Positions 50,891 to 59,600 of a stretch of DNA of 64,000 nt are shown piece by piece. The notes under the pieces are model-generated. The model did no database searches and was not told the DNA's origin. It worked only from the letters and a program-made list of their open reading frames with translations. The position numbers and the translations under genes were made by a program. The stretch is from Actinokineospora diospyrosa (lineage in GTDB: Bacteria; Actinomycetota; Actinomycetes; Mycobacteriales; Pseudonocardiaceae), in contig NZ_JAMTCO010000015.1 in the NCBI RefSeq assembly GCF_024171925.1, positions 1-64,000 of the forward strand, given 5' to 3'. The stretch's first letter is position 1; each line of letters starts with the position of its first letter.

Positions 50891-52552
50891 CTATCCGCCG
50901 ATCACTGGTGGGGCGGTCATCTCGTCGGTGCCGAACACGTCGTCGGGGTCCGCCTCGACCAGGTACGACGGGCGGGTGTGCTCCTCGTCCTCGCCGCCCT
51001 GCCCGCGTCCGCCGCCACCCATGCCGCCCATCCCCATGCCCGCGCCACCGCGGCCCGCTCCCGCCGCGCCACCACGTCCGAGCGCGGCCTGCTCCGCGGC
51101 GAGCGCACCCGCGCCCGCACCCATGCCGGGGCCGAGAGCGCCAGTTCGGGAGCCGAAACCGCCGGTTCCCGCGCCGCCACCGCCACCAGCACCGCCGCCG
51201 AACCCGCCGCCACCGCCGATACCGCGTCCGCCCGCGCCGCCGGGACCGCGCCGGGCGATGTCGTCACCGCCGCCGAACGGTCCGCCGCCACCGGGGAGCG
51301 GGGCGAAGCCGCCGGGCAGGCCGGGGTTCGGGTTCGGGCCGGGGTTGGGGTTCGGGTTGGTGATCGGCGGCCGGGTGCCGGGGCCGCCAGGGCCACCGGG
51401 GTCACCCAGGTTCCAGCCACCGGGGGTCGTGCTGCCGCCGCCCGGGTTGGTGCCACCGCCCGGGTTCGTGTTGCCACCCCCGCCGGGCTGGAAGGTGCCG
51501 CCGCCGGGGGGCTGGGTGTAGCCGCCGTTGCCGTTGCCACCGCCGCCGGGACCACCGATCGAACTGGTGCCGGTGCGGTCGTCACCGCCGCCGACGTTGA
51601 CGTCCTTGCCGGACGGGTCGTTGACGCCCTTGCCGTCGTCGGCGGTCTTGGGGTCGTCGCCAGCGGACTCGCTCATCGTGGGCGGGGCGGCGAAGGTGGG
51701 CATGGTGGAGGAGCTGCCCAGGGAGCTGTCGTAGGAGGTGACCACCCTGGCGGCCTCGGCCTGCGCGTTCTGGCTCTCCCGGTAGTCGTTCATGTACATC
51801 GCCGACTTGCGGACCAGGTCGACCGGGTTCGTCGTCGTCATCAGGTCCCGACTGGCCGCGCTCGCGTCGAACGGCACCTCGTCGGGCATCGAGTTCTTCG
51901 CGTCCGCCAGCGCCGTGGACTGCATCCCGGCCTGGGTCCCCGCCAACTGCGCGCTCTGCCCCGCGGTCCCGACCCAGTTCCCCACCTCGGCCATGAACCC
52001 CCGCGCCGAGTCCCCCGCCTCGCCCTGCCAATCCGCCTCGGAGTCGTTGATGGCGGCGGCGACCTCGGTCTGGAACTTGGTCATCGCGTTGCCCGCGTTC
52101 AGGTACAGCTCACCCATCTCACCGACCTGGTCCGGGTCGACGCTCTGCGTGACCATCGGCTTGAGCTCGCTGTGCGCCACACTGGCGTAGTTGGTGCACA
52201 ACATCCCCGGCGGCTGCCGGGTCTCCAACCCGGCCGCCAACTCCCGGGCCTGCGCCGACATGTCCTGGTTGTACTGCTGCTCGACCTCGCTGTTACGGGT
52301 GAACCGCCGCCACACCTGCCACCACGGCGCGTCGTCGATGTCCTGGTCGACCTGCTGCTCGGCCCGGTCGTGCACATCGGCACTGCTGTCGGAGGTGCCC
52401 TTGCGATCGATGTAGACATCGCTACTGCGGTCGTAAGTCGCGTCGTACCCGGCCGCGTTCGGGTTGTAGCTCGGGCTGCTCGGATCCGAGACAGCAACCG
52501 TCCCCTGATCCCCCCGATGCGGCGTGTACGCCGTCCGCGCCTGACCAGGCAT
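50891..52552 (-). CDS. PPE-like type VII secretion substrate with Gly-rich linker (553 aa)
   Basis: There are 553 residues. The first 300 are helical, with W175-Q-G177 in SEADWQGEAGDSARGF inside a WXG100-type hairpin, and an upstream WWQVWRRFTRN segment near 77. A long Gly/Pro/Asn-rich linker (about 320-510) has GGGNTNPGGG and NPNPNPGPNP words. The last 40 residues EDEEHTRPSYLVEADPDDVFG and PPVIG match the tail of the 2376-3599 protein. A low-complexity linker with a fixed tail suggests a surface or wall-spanning protein. It is followed by its likely chaperone EspG, and DUF3558 lipoproteins lie upstream. Confidence 0.82.
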   Translation of the reverse strand: MPGQARTAYTPHRGDQGTVAVSDPSSPSYNPNAAGYDATYDRSSDVYIDRKGTSDSSADVHDRAEQQVDQDIDDAPWWQVWRRFTRNSEVEQQYNQDMSAQARELAAGLETRQPPGMLCTNYASVAHSELKPMVTQSVDPDQVGEMGELYLNAGNAMTKFQTEVAAAINDSEADWQGEAGDSARGFMAEVGNWVGTAGQSAQLAGTQAGMQSTALADAKNSMPDEVPFDASAASRDLMTTTNPVDLVRKSAMYMNDYRESQNAQAEAARVVTSYDSSLGSSSTMPTFAAPPTMSESAGDDPKTADDGKGVNDPSGKDVNVGGGDDRTGTSSIGGPGGGGNGNGGYTQPPGGGTFQPGGGGNTNPGGGTNPGGGSTTPGGWNLGDPGGPGGPGTRPPITNPNPNPGPNPNPGLPGGFAPLPGGGGPFGGGDDIARRGPGGAGGRGIGGGGGFGGGAGGGGGAGTGGFGSRTGALGPGMGAGAGALAAEQAALGRGGAAGAGRGGAGMGMGGMGGGGRGQGGEDEEHTRPSYLVEADPDDVFGTDEMTAPPVIGG

Positions 52553-52626
52553 CTCTTACCTCCCAGCTACCGCAGGGCAATTCAGGTCCACAGCTTCGGA
52601 GCAGGCATCCTGCTCGCCCCACCGCG

Positions 52627-53190
52627 TCAAGGCAACTCAGCTTCCACAAGCTTCGCGGCCTCCAGGACGGGCACGCACAACTTCTGCGCGTCGCCACCAG
52701 AGGCCTGCACATCCACCCGCGACTTCGCGGTCAACTCCAACGAGATCGCACACACGGCGCCCGGTCCGGTCGACTGCGCGGCATTCCGCGAGCCGACCTT
52801 GATCCGTTGAACCGGACCGTCCGCCGTGATGTCGTCGAGCCCCACGCGGTCCAGAACGACAACGCCCAAGATGTAGCTGTCGGCGATGCTCCCCTTGTCG
52901 ACGCGCCACCGGCACGACTCGAACCCGCCGATCGTCTCCTTGGTCGGCGAGCCCGTGGCCCCCACCGCGCTTGCCGCAGCCGGGGTCAGCAGCTCACAGG
53001 GTTTGAGCGAGTCGGCGGGCGAAGCGCTGGAGGTGGTCGGCTTAGTCGGCTTGGTCGTGTCCGAGCCGGGCGCCTCGGTCGTCGTCCCACCGCCCCCACC
53101 GCTGGGGGTCGGGCTCCCGACCTGCTCGCTGGTACATGCGGCGGCGAGCGCCAGTGTCATCACCGGAACAAGCCACAACGAACGCCTCAC
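52627..53190 (-). CDS. DUF3558 lipoprotein
   Basis: There are 187 residues from GTG 53190, which has GGGGGA upstream; GTG 53220 is an alternative. A lipoprotein signal (LALAAAC, Cys about 19) is followed by a Ser/Thr/Pro linker and the DUF3558 domain (about 60-187). PCELLTP, SCRWRV, GAVCAISLEL and QKLCVPVLEAAKLVEAELP contain the four conserved Cys. DUF3558 lipoproteins are a common companion of PPE-like/EspG genes in Pseudonocardiaceae, possibly anchoring or receiving secreted proteins. It lies 74 bp before the PPE-like gene and 32 bp after the small ESX gene, all on one strand. Confidence 0.88.
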   Translation of the reverse strand: MRRSLWLVPVMTLALAAACTSEQVGSPTPSGGGGGTTTEAPGSDTTKPTKPTTSSASPADSLKPCELLTPAAASAVGATGSPTKETIGGFESCRWRVDKGSIADSYILGVVVLDRVGLDDITADGPVQRIKVGSRNAAQSTGPGAVCAISLELTAKSRVDVQASGGDAQKLCVPVLEAAKLVEAELP

Positions 53191-53222
53191 TGGTCCCCCA
53201 AGCCCCTTTCGGCCACTCACAT

Positions 53223-53603
53223 TCAGTACTTGCCCGCGTTGCCGTCATCGGTGGCCCGGTAATTGGCCATCGCTTGCGTGATGCCTTCCTCGGCCTTCAC
53301 CAGCGACTTGCGGAACTCGTCCAGCTGGGTGAGGAACCCCCGCTCATCGGTGGCGACCTGGTGCATGAAGGGCTTCATGGCCTCGGCGTTGTTAGAACTG
53401 CCCAGCGAGGGCACCTGCGCCAGGATGCGCAGTCGGAAGCTCTCCGTGTCGACCCACACGGCCATGTTGCGGATGGCGGCCAAGAGGGCTTCGCCGCCGC
53501 GTTCGTTGACCGCGAAACGGCCGGAGGCGGCGCCGCCCGCGAAGTCGTTCATGGCGCGGCCGATAGCGCTGAGCGGGGCGCTCGGCCCTTCATCGATGTA
53601 CAT
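53223..53603 (-). CDS. small ESX-type secretion-associated protein (126 aa)
   Basis: The 126-residue helical protein carries RAMNDFAGGAASGRFAVNERGGEALLAAIRNM in its first half, ending in W-V-D, then LTQLDEFRKSLVKAEEGITQAMANYRATDD, a long helix with the YxxxD export-signal form (Y-R-A-T-D). It has no W-x-G. It belongs to the EspC/DUF2580-like group found beside WXG proteins. ATG 53603 was chosen over an upstream in-frame GTG. It is the first gene of the espG-containing operon. The YxxxD tail suggests that it is itself exported. Confidence 0.72.
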   Translation of the reverse strand: MYIDEGPSAPLSAIGRAMNDFAGGAASGRFAVNERGGEALLAAIRNMAVWVDTESFRLRILAQVPSLGSSNNAEAMKPFMHQVATDERGFLTQLDEFRKSLVKAEEGITQAMANYRATDDGNAGKY

Positions 53604-53735
53604 GGCTGCCCCCGAGGACCGTCTGGACTCCGTGGGCACGGTACCAACTACCCACGGGGTGCGTCCTGCTTGTGACGCATCCGGGCCGGGTGACGTTCCC
53701 CCAGGCAGGGCGGTTCGACCCGCCTGGTCCCCCTC

Positions 53736-53800
53736 TGGGCAGTTCGGGTTCCGCGAGCTTCGCCACCCGCAGAGCGCGCGGCCTGGACGTCAGCCCAGGA
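53736..53800 (-). pseudogene. possible remnant of a third DUF3558 C-terminus
   Basis: On the minus strand, one frame reads RVAKLAEPELP, close to the ends of the two intact DUF3558 proteins (AAKLVEAELP and AAKQVEPALP), but no stop follows it. A DVQA word as in the intact genes lies just upstream in another frame. It would be a frameshifted, shortened copy between the two intact genes. Confidence 0.35.
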
Positions 53801-53824
53801 CTCGAGGGAGGTCGCGCGGATCCG

Positions 53825-54367
53825 TCAAGGCAGGGCGGGTTCGACCTGCTTGGCGGCTTCCAGGGCGGGGCCGCACAGGGCTTCGGGGTCTTCGCCTGCT
53901 GCTTGGATGTCGACGCGGGAGGAGGGGGTGATTTCGAGGCTGAGGGCGCAGCCCGCGGCGCCTCGGGTGAAGTAACGGGCGGCGTCGTGGTCGCCGACGT
54001 TGAGGTATTCGATTTCTTTGTCTGTCTTGATGTCCGAGATACCGGTGGTTTCGTAGATGACCACGGCGATGGTGTAGCTCTCGGCGACGGTGGACTTGTC
54101 CACGCGCCATTCGCACTGGCGGGACTTCGAGGTGCTGGTGGGCTTGGCGGGGCCGGTGATGCCGAGGGGCTTGAGCGCCGCGGCGGGGAGGAGTTCGCAG
54201 GGTTGGGCGGCCTTGAGGACGCGGGGGTCGGGCACCGGCCTGCGGTTGGACGACGTCGGACCCGTTGGCGCGCCCTGGGCCGGGACCGGGGTACCACCGG
54301 TCTGCGTCGAGCACGCGGCGCACAGCACCACGAGCAGAGCGGCCGGGACATGCCAAGGACGGCTCAC
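53825..54367 (-). CDS. DUF3558 lipoprotein, second copy
   Basis: There are 180 residues. GTG 54367 follows GGGGAGA by 5 nt. The signal WHVPAALLVVLCAAC ends in a lipobox with Cys about 19, then a Pro/Thr linker and the DUF3558 domain with PCELLP, QCEWRVDKS, AGCALSLEI and EALCGPALEAAKQVEPALP. The four Cys are placed as in the first copy, and the overall pattern shows the two are paralogues. It sits between the pst terminator and the first ESX-operon gene, separated by 221 bp, so it is probably a separate transcript. Confidence 0.87.
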   Translation of the reverse strand: MSRPWHVPAALLVVLCAACSTQTGGTPVPAQGAPTGPTSSNRRPVPDPRVLKAAQPCELLPAAALKPLGITGPAKPTSTSKSRQCEWRVDKSTVAESYTIAVVIYETTGISDIKTDKEIEYLNVGDHDAARYFTRGAAGCALSLEITPSSRVDIQAAGEDPEALCGPALEAAKQVEPALP

Positions 54368-54475
54368 TGATCTCCCCGTTGTCGATGGTGAGCGGACCCC
54401 GGCGAGCACGGTATCAATGCCACCGCCGCGGTGGTCGGGAGTCCCGGCAAGTCCCCCGTCCGGAGCAAGCACGAA

Positions 54476-54502
54476 GGGCCGGGCGCGCACCGCGCCCGGC
54501 CC
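54476..54502 (-). terminator. intrinsic-type hairpin after pstB
   Basis: GGGCCGGGCGCG (54476-54487) and CGCGCCCGGCCC (54491-54502) form a perfect 12-bp stem with a 3-nt loop, 17 bp past the pstB stop on the minus strand. Confidence 0.75.
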
Positions 54503-54519
54503 CCCTGCACCACCGCCGA

Positions 54520-55296
54520 TCAGCCGAAGCGGCCCGAGATGTAGTCCTCGGTCGCCTTCTGCGTCGGGTTGGAGAAGATGCGCTCGGTGTCGTCGAGCTC
54601 GATCAGCCGACCGGGCTGGCCGACGCCCGCGAGGTTGAAGAACGCGGTCTGGTCGCTGACCCGGGCGGCCTGCTGCATGTTGTGCGTCACGATCACGATC
54701 GTGTAGTCCTTCTTCAGCTCCTGGATCAGGTCCTCGATCGCCAGCGTGGAGATCGGGTCCAGGGCCGAGCACGGCTCGTCCATCAGCAGCACGTCCGGCT
54801 GCACGGCGATGGCGCGGGCGATGCACAGCCGCTGCTGCTGACCACCGGAGAGGCCGCCGCCGGGGCGGTTGAGGCGGTCCTTGACCTCGGCCCACAGGTT
54901 GGCGCCGCGCAGGGCCTGCTCGGCGACCTCGTCGAGCTTCTTGCCGCTGCGCTCACCGGCCAGCTTGAGCCCGGCGACGACGTTGTCGCGGATGGACATC
55001 GTCGGGAACGGGTTGGGGCGCTGGAACACCATGCCGATGGTGCGCCGCACGGACACCGGGTCGACGGTGGAGGCGTAGATGTCCTCGCCGTCGAGCAGCA
55101 CCTTGCCCTCGGCGCGGGCGCCGGGGATCACCTCGTGCATCCGGTTGAGCGAGCGCAGCACGGTGGACTTGCCGCAACCCGAGGGACCGATGAACGCGGT
55201 CACGTTGCGCGGCGGAACCGCCAGCGACACCCCGTCGACGGCGTGGAACTTGCCGTAGAAGAGGTTGAGGTCCTTGACATCGATGCGCTTGGCCAT
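54520..55296 (-). CDS. pstB: phosphate ABC transporter ATP-binding protein PstB
   Basis: There are 258 residues, the normal PstB length. Walker A is [18 protein letters not shown], the Q-loop is [13 protein letters not shown], the signature [17 protein letters not shown], Walker [13 protein letters not shown] and the switch His is in [14 protein letters not shown]. The PFPTMSI and EPCSALDP forms are specific for phosphate importers. It energises uptake of phosphate through PstC/PstA. It is the last gene of pstSCAB, 8 bp after pstA, and is followed by a strong hairpin. Confidence 0.97.
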   Translation of the reverse strand: MAKRIDVKDLNLFYGKFHAVDGVSLAVPPRNVTAFIGPSGCGKSTVLRSLNRMHEVIPGARAEGKVLLDGEDIYASTVDPVSVRRTIGMVFQRPNPFPTMSIRDNVVAGLKLAGERSGKKLDEVAEQALRGANLWAEVKDRLNRPGGGLSGGQQQRLCIARAIAVQPDVLLMDEPCSALDPISTLAIEDLIQELKKDYTIVIVTHNMQQAARVSDQTAFFNLAGVGQPGRLIELDDTERIFSNPTQKATEDYISGRFG

Positions 55297-55304
55297 TGTC
55301 CCGC

Positions 55305-56216
55305 CTACTTCGTCTTCAGAGAGGTCAGCCGCGAGATCAGCGATCCCAGCAGGTTGAACACGGTGATGATGAGGATCAGCGTGACCGCCGCGCCCCAGAC
55401 CCTTGCCTCGCCGACCTCGTTGGTGGTCAACCGCTCCGAGGTCATCAGCAGCGGCAGCGACGCCATCGAGCCGCCGAACGGGTCGTAGTTGATGAACGTG
55501 GTGTAGCCGACCAGCACCAGCACCGGCGCGGTCTCGCCCATGACGCGGGCGATGGCCAGCGTGATGCCGGTGATGATGCCGGACATCGCGGTCGGGATGA
55601 CGATCTTGACGATGGTCTTCCACTTGGGCACGCCGAGCGCGTAGGCGGCCTCGCGCAGCTCATCGGGGACGATCTTGAGCAGTTCCTCGGTGGTGCGCAC
55701 GACGACCGGGATCATCAGCAGCACCAGGGCGAGCGACACCGCGAACGCGCTGCGCGGCATGCCGAGGGTGGTGATGCACAGCGCGTAGATGAACAGCGCG
55801 GCGACGATCGAGGGGACGCCGGAGAGGATGTCGACGGTGAAGGTCACGGCCTTGGCCAGCCGCGAGCGCTTGCCGTACTCGACCAGGTACACCGCGACCA
55901 TGACCGCGATCGGGACCGCGATCACCGCGCAGATCAGGCCCTGCAGCAGGGTGCCGACGATCGCGTGGTAGACACCGCCGCCGAACTGGCGGGAGGTGAG
56001 GCCCGCCAACGACTTCTGCCACCAGTCGGCGTTGAGCACGTACTGGAAGCCCTTGGCGATGACGGTGATCAGCAACCACACCAGCGGCGCGAGGGCGAGC
56101 ACGAAGGTCCCGGCGACCAGGATCGTGGCGAGCCGGTTCTTGAACCGGCGGGACGCGTTGATCTCCTGGAACGCGGGAGGCGCCGCGGGCCGGTTCAGGT
56201 CGGTCGCGGTGCTCAT
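55305..56216 (-). CDS. pstA: phosphate ABC transporter permease PstA
   Basis: There are 303 residues and six membrane segments. The EAA-loop region [29 protein letters not shown] (in parts) contacts Pst[16 protein letters not shown] and [19 protein letters not shown] are diagnostic of PstA. An N-terminal cytosolic stretch of about 28 residues precedes TM1. The ATG overlaps the pstC stop (ATGA at 56213-56216), which signals translational coupling. It forms the phosphate channel with PstC. Confidence 0.96.
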   Translation of the reverse strand: MSTATDLNRPAAPPAFQEINASRRFKNRLATILVAGTFVLALAPLVWLLITVIAKGFQYVLNADWWQKSLAGLTSRQFGGGVYHAIVGTLLQGLICAVIAVPIAVMVAVYLVEYGKRSRLAKAVTFTVDILSGVPSIVAALFIYALCITTLGMPRSAFAVSLALVLLMIPVVVRTTEELLKIVPDELREAAYALGVPKWKTIVKIVIPTAMSGIITGITLAIARVMGETAPVLVLVGYTTFINYDPFGGSMASLPLLMTSERLTTNEVGEARVWGAAVTLILIITVFNLLGSLISRLTSLKTK

Positions 56217-57286
56217 TCGTACTCCTTGTGGCCGGAGATGATGGACCGGGCGAACGCGTTGACCACGAAGGTGAGCACGAACAGCACCAGACCGGCCGCG
56301 ATGTAGGCACCGGCACCGCGCGGGTCGTTGAACTCCTGCGCGGCGCGGGCGATCTTGGAGGCGATGGTGTCGCCGCCGTCGAAGAGGCTGAAGCCGAAGT
56401 GCGATGTGGTGGAGCTGAGGATGATCAGCACCGCGATGGTCTCGCCGAGCGCGCGGCCGAGGCCGAGCATCGAGGCGCTGATGTAGCCCGCGCGGCCGAA
56501 GGGCAGCACGGTGGTCCGCACGACCTCCCACTTGGTGGCGCCGAGCGCGAGCGCGCCCTCGATCTGCATCGGCGGGGTGCGGTCGAACACCTCGCGGCTG
56601 ATCGCGGTGATGATCGGCAGCAGCATCACCGCGAGCACGATGCCCGCGGTGAAGATGGTCTGACCGATCGCCAGGTTGGAGGTGCCGGTGGCGAACAGCG
56701 GGATGAACCCGAGGTGCTCGTTGAGCCAGGTGCTGATCGGCGAGAGCGCGGGCGCCAGCACGTAGGCGCCCCACAGGCCGTAGATGATCGAGGGGACCGC
56801 GGCGAGCAGGTCGACCAGGTAGGCGAACGGCCTGGCCAACCGGCGCGGGGCGTACTGGGTGAGGAACAGCGCGATGCCCAGCGAGATGGGCATCGCGATG
56901 ATCAGCGCGAACACCGCGCTGAACACGGTGACCAGCAGCAGGTCGAGCACGCCGAAGGCGAGCCCGCCCTGCGGGTCGGCGTCCCAGTCGCGGCCGAAGA
57001 GGAAGTTGGCCTGGTTGTCCGCGAGCGAGGGGATCGCCTGGATGAGCAGGAAGATCCCGATGAGCGCGATCATGGCGACGACGAAGACGCCGGAACCGAC
57101 GGTCAACGCCTTGAAGATCTTGTCACCCGGACGGGTGATCACCTTGGGGGGTTGGACGGGGGACCCGCCAGAACCCTGCGGAGTGGAAATCGGTGCCTCC
57201 GGTGCGGTGTCGGGCGCCGCGCCGCCCCGGGGGCCCCTGGCTAAACCAGGGGCCCCGGGGCGTCCGACCGTGTCGGAATCGCTCAT
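56213..57286 (-). CDS. pstC: phosphate ABC transporter permease PstC
   Basis: There are 357 residues and six membrane segments from about residue 62. It has the PstC-type [32 protein letters not shown] loop (in parts), [16 protein letters not shown] and [16 protein letters not shown]. The first ~60 residues are a hydrophilic Pro/Gly-rich leader ([18 protein letters not shown]) not needed for transport. The DNA coding for it forms a long G/C hairpin (57224-57264). Gene order pstS-pstC-pstA-pstB is the standard one. Confidence 0.95.
   Translation of the reverse strand: MSDSDTVGRPGAPGLARGPRGGAAPDTAPEAPISTPQGSGGSPVQPPKVITRPGDKIFKALTVGSGVFVVAMIALIGIFLLIQAIPSLADNQANFLFGRDWDADPQGGLAFGVLDLLLVTVFSAVFALIIAMPISLGIALFLTQYAPRRLARPFAYLVDLLAAVPSIIYGLWGAYVLAPALSPISTWLNEHLGFIPLFATGTSNLAIGQTIFTAGIVLAVMLLPIITAISREVFDRTPPMQIEGALALGATKWEVVRTTVLPFGRAGYISASMLGLGRALGETIAVLIILSSTTSHFGFSLFDGGDTIASKIARAAQEFNDPRGAGAYIAAGLVLFVLTFVVNAFARSIISGHKEYE
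57224..57264 (-). other. long G/C hairpin inside the pstC leader codons
   Basis: CCCCGGGGGCCCCTGG and CCAGGGGCCCCGGGG form a 15-16 bp stem with one bulge and a CTAAA loop, at codons about 8-21 of pstC. It lies just downstream of the start codon, so it can lower translation of pstC relative to pstS or act in mRNA processing. Confidence 0.65.
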
Positions 57287-57324
57287 GTCGTCGTCGTTCT
57301 CGGCTCGCAGTGTGCCAGGTGGAC

Positions 57325-58455
57325 TTACGCGATGGCCTTGATGGCGCCGAGCAGCTTGGCCTGGAACTCGTTGGGCAGCGGCACGTAGCCCGCCTCGGCC
57401 AGCGCACCCTGGCCGTCGGTGGCGGCCACGTTCAGGAACGCCTTGACGGCCTTGGTCGTGTCGGCGTCGTAGCCCTTGGAGCAGACGATCTCGTAGGTCG
57501 CGAGCACCAGCGGGTAGGCACCCGCGGTGTTGCTGGCGTAGAGCGAGTCCAGGTCGAGGACCAGGTCGTTGCCCTCGCCCTTCACCTTGGCGGACTTGAT
57601 CGCCGCGGCAGCGCCCTCGGCGCCGAGCTCGACCGCGCCCGAGCCGCTGTCGAGCTTGGCGGCGGACAGCTTCTTGTCCTGGACGTAGGACCACTCGATG
57701 TAGCCGATGGTGCCGTCACCGGCGCCGATCGCGTCCGCGACACCAGCGGAGCCCTGGGCACCCTGGCCGACGCCGCCGTTGAACTTCTTGCCAGCGTCCT
57801 TGGTCCACGCGCCCTTGCCCGCGGCCTTCAGGTACTTCTGGAAGTTGTCGGTGGTGCCCGACTCGTCACCGCGGTAGATGACGGTGATGGCCTTGTCCGG
57901 CAGGGTGGCGCCGGAGTTGACCGCGGCGACCGCCGGGTCGTTCCACTTGGTGACCGCACCGCTGAAGATCTTGGCGGTGAGCTCGGGGGTCACGGTCAGG
58001 CTGGTGACGCCGTCGAGCTTGTAGGCGATGCCGACCGGGCCGAAGACCAGCGGCAGGTTCCACGCCGGGTTGCCCTGGCAGCGCTTGGCGGCGGCCTCGA
58101 CCTCGCCCTTGTCCTTGTTCAGCGGCGAGTCCGAGCCGCCGATGTCGACGATGCCCGCGTTGAACTGCTTGACGCCCGCGCCCGAACCCGAGGGGGTGTA
58201 GGCCAACTGCTGGCCGGAGCACTTGGCGCCGTAGGCGGCGACGAAGGCCTCGATCGCGCCCTTCTGCGCGCTGGAACCCTCAGCGACGAGGCTCTTCTTG
58301 CCACCGCACTCGACCGGTGTCGTGGCGGTCGGCGCGGGAGCGGCGGTGTTGTTCGCGCCGGGGGTGGCGGTGTTGTTGTCGCTGCCGCACGCGGTCAGGG
58401 CGAGCGCCCCAGCCGCGATGAAGCCGAGCACGGTAGCCGGCCGCTTGCTGATCAC
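57325..58455 (-). CDS. pstS: phosphate-binding lipoprotein PstS
   Basis: There are 376 residues. The lipoprotein signal ends in LALTACGS (Cys about 23), followed by a Thr/Pro/Asn linker. The binding domain has [44 protein letters not shown] and [18 protein letters not shown], which contribute the phosphate-contacting Ser, Asp, Arg and Thr. The preferred reading is a high-affinity Pho-regulated component. A direct-repeat PHO-box-like site lies about 105 bp upstream. A 38-bp gap separates it from pstC. Confidence 0.97.
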   Translation of the reverse strand: MISKRPATVLGFIAAGALALTACGSDNNTATPGANNTAAPAPTATTPVECGGKKSLVAEGSSAQKGAIEAFVAAYGAKCSGQQLAYTPSGSGAGVKQFNAGIVDIGGSDSPLNKDKGEVEAAAKRCQGNPAWNLPLVFGPVGIAYKLDGVTSLTVTPELTAKIFSGAVTKWNDPAVAAVNSGATLPDKAITVIYRGDESGTTDNFQKYLKAAGKGAWTKDAGKKFNGGVGQGAQGSAGVADAIGAGDGTIGYIEWSYVQDKKLSAAKLDSGSGAVELGAEGAAAAIKSAKVKGEGNDLVLDLDSLYASNTAGAYPLVLATYEIVCSKGYDADTTKAVKAFLNVAATDGQGALAEAGYVPLPNEFQAKLLGAIKAIA

Positions 58456-58557
58456 GGTTAATTCCTCCAGGCAGGAGAGTTCTCAGGTCGCGACGTGACC
58501 CTACGTCCGCCGCCTCGCCGCGACGCTAGGCAGCACTAGTGGACGAATGCCCTTGGC

Positions 58558-58577
58558 GGGGTGAACGCACGGTGAAC
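58558..58577 (-). promoter_or_regulatory. PHO-box-like direct repeat upstream of pstS
   Basis: On the minus strand GTTCACC occurs twice with an 11-bp period (GTTCACCGTGC then GTTCACCCC). This matches the direct-repeat unit of actinobacterial PhoP boxes. It lies about 105 bp upstream of the pstS start. Confidence 0.75.
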
Positions 58578-58661
58578 AGGCTCGTTTTTGTAACCGTTGC
58601 GAGATGTGCGTCGCCTGGTCGTGGCTTTACCGTGACCTGTACGTATGCGCTGCGTAACCGG

Positions 58662-59570
58662 TTAGACGCTCCGCGCTTCTGCACGTGCATATTGAACGTC
58701 GGCGGCCGAACGGGTGAACCCCAATCGGCTATAAACAGCAACCGCCGGGGTGTTGTCGGACTCGACGTACAAGATGATCTCGGGCAGTCCGGCGGCCCGC
58801 AGGTGCCGCAGCCCCACGAGCGTCAGCGCCTTCCCGAGGCCACCGCCCTGGGCGGCCGGGTCGACGCCGACGACGTACACCTCACCGGTCCCGGGGCCAC
58901 CCGCCCCCGGGTGCACCTTGGTCCAGTGGAACCCCAGCACGCGGTCCTGCGCGTCGACTGCCAGGAAGAACCCGGCCGGGTCGAACCACGGCTCGGCCTC
59001 GGTCGCCTCGACGTCGGCGACGCTCATCGAGCCCTGCTCGGGGTGCCAGTCGAAGGCGCGCTTGTTCACCTCGACGACCGCGGCCTCGTCGCGCCCCGGC
59101 TCGAAAGCCCGCACCCGGACGCCCTCGCGCCAGAGCGGCTCGGCCAGCTCGACCGCGGCCAGGTCCAGGTGCATCGTCAGCAGCTCGCGAACCCGTGACA
59201 GCCCGCGCTTCTCGGCGATCTTGGCGGCCGCCGCGTGGTCACCGTGCGCCCAAAGCCGGACCCCGTCGGCGGCGCGGGCCAGGACGGCGTCGACCAGCGC
59301 CGAGCCGACCCCCCGGCCGCGGGCATCCGGCCGGACGAGCACCTCGGCGACCTGGCGGCCGAAGGAGTCGCCGTCGGTGTCCAGGTGCGCGTAGCCGACC
59401 AGCTCGACGCCGTCGGTGGCCAGCAGGTGCTCCCCGCCGCGGAACTCGCGCGGCAGCGGTCCGGTCGCGGCCACCTCGGGGCGGCCGTCCACCGCCGCGA
59501 CCGCGCGCAGCAGTGGGCGGATCTCGGCAACGGCCTCGGGGCTGTCCGGGCGCCAGGTCAGGTCGGTCAC
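58662..59570 (-). CDS. mshD: mycothiol synthase
   Basis: There are 302 residues and two GNAT domains. The N-terminal one contains VAEVLVRPDARGRGVGSALVDAVL. The C-terminal, catalytic one contains EVYVVGVDPAAQGGGLGKALTLVGLRHLRAAGLPEIILYVESDNTPAVAVYSRLGFTR (read in parts), with the CoA pyrophosphate loop QGGGLG. MshD acetylates Cys-GlcN-Ins to mycothiol, the main thiol of actinobacteria. The neighbouring GlnR-type regulator, PstB and PhoU reproduce the mycobacterial order (Rv0818-Rv0821c). Confidence 0.96.
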   Translation of the reverse strand: MTDLTWRPDSPEAVAEIRPLLRAVAAVDGRPEVAATGPLPREFRGGEHLLATDGVELVGYAHLDTDGDSFGRQVAEVLVRPDARGRGVGSALVDAVLARAADGVRLWAHGDHAAAAKIAEKRGLSRVRELLTMHLDLAAVELAEPLWREGVRVRAFEPGRDEAAVVEVNKRAFDWHPEQGSMSVADVEATEAEPWFDPAGFFLAVDAQDRVLGFHWTKVHPGAGGPGTGEVYVVGVDPAAQGGGLGKALTLVGLRHLRAAGLPEIILYVESDNTPAVAVYSRLGFTRSAADVQYARAEARSV

Positions 59571-59600
59571 ACCACCGAACCTACCCAGGCGGGTGGCCCG

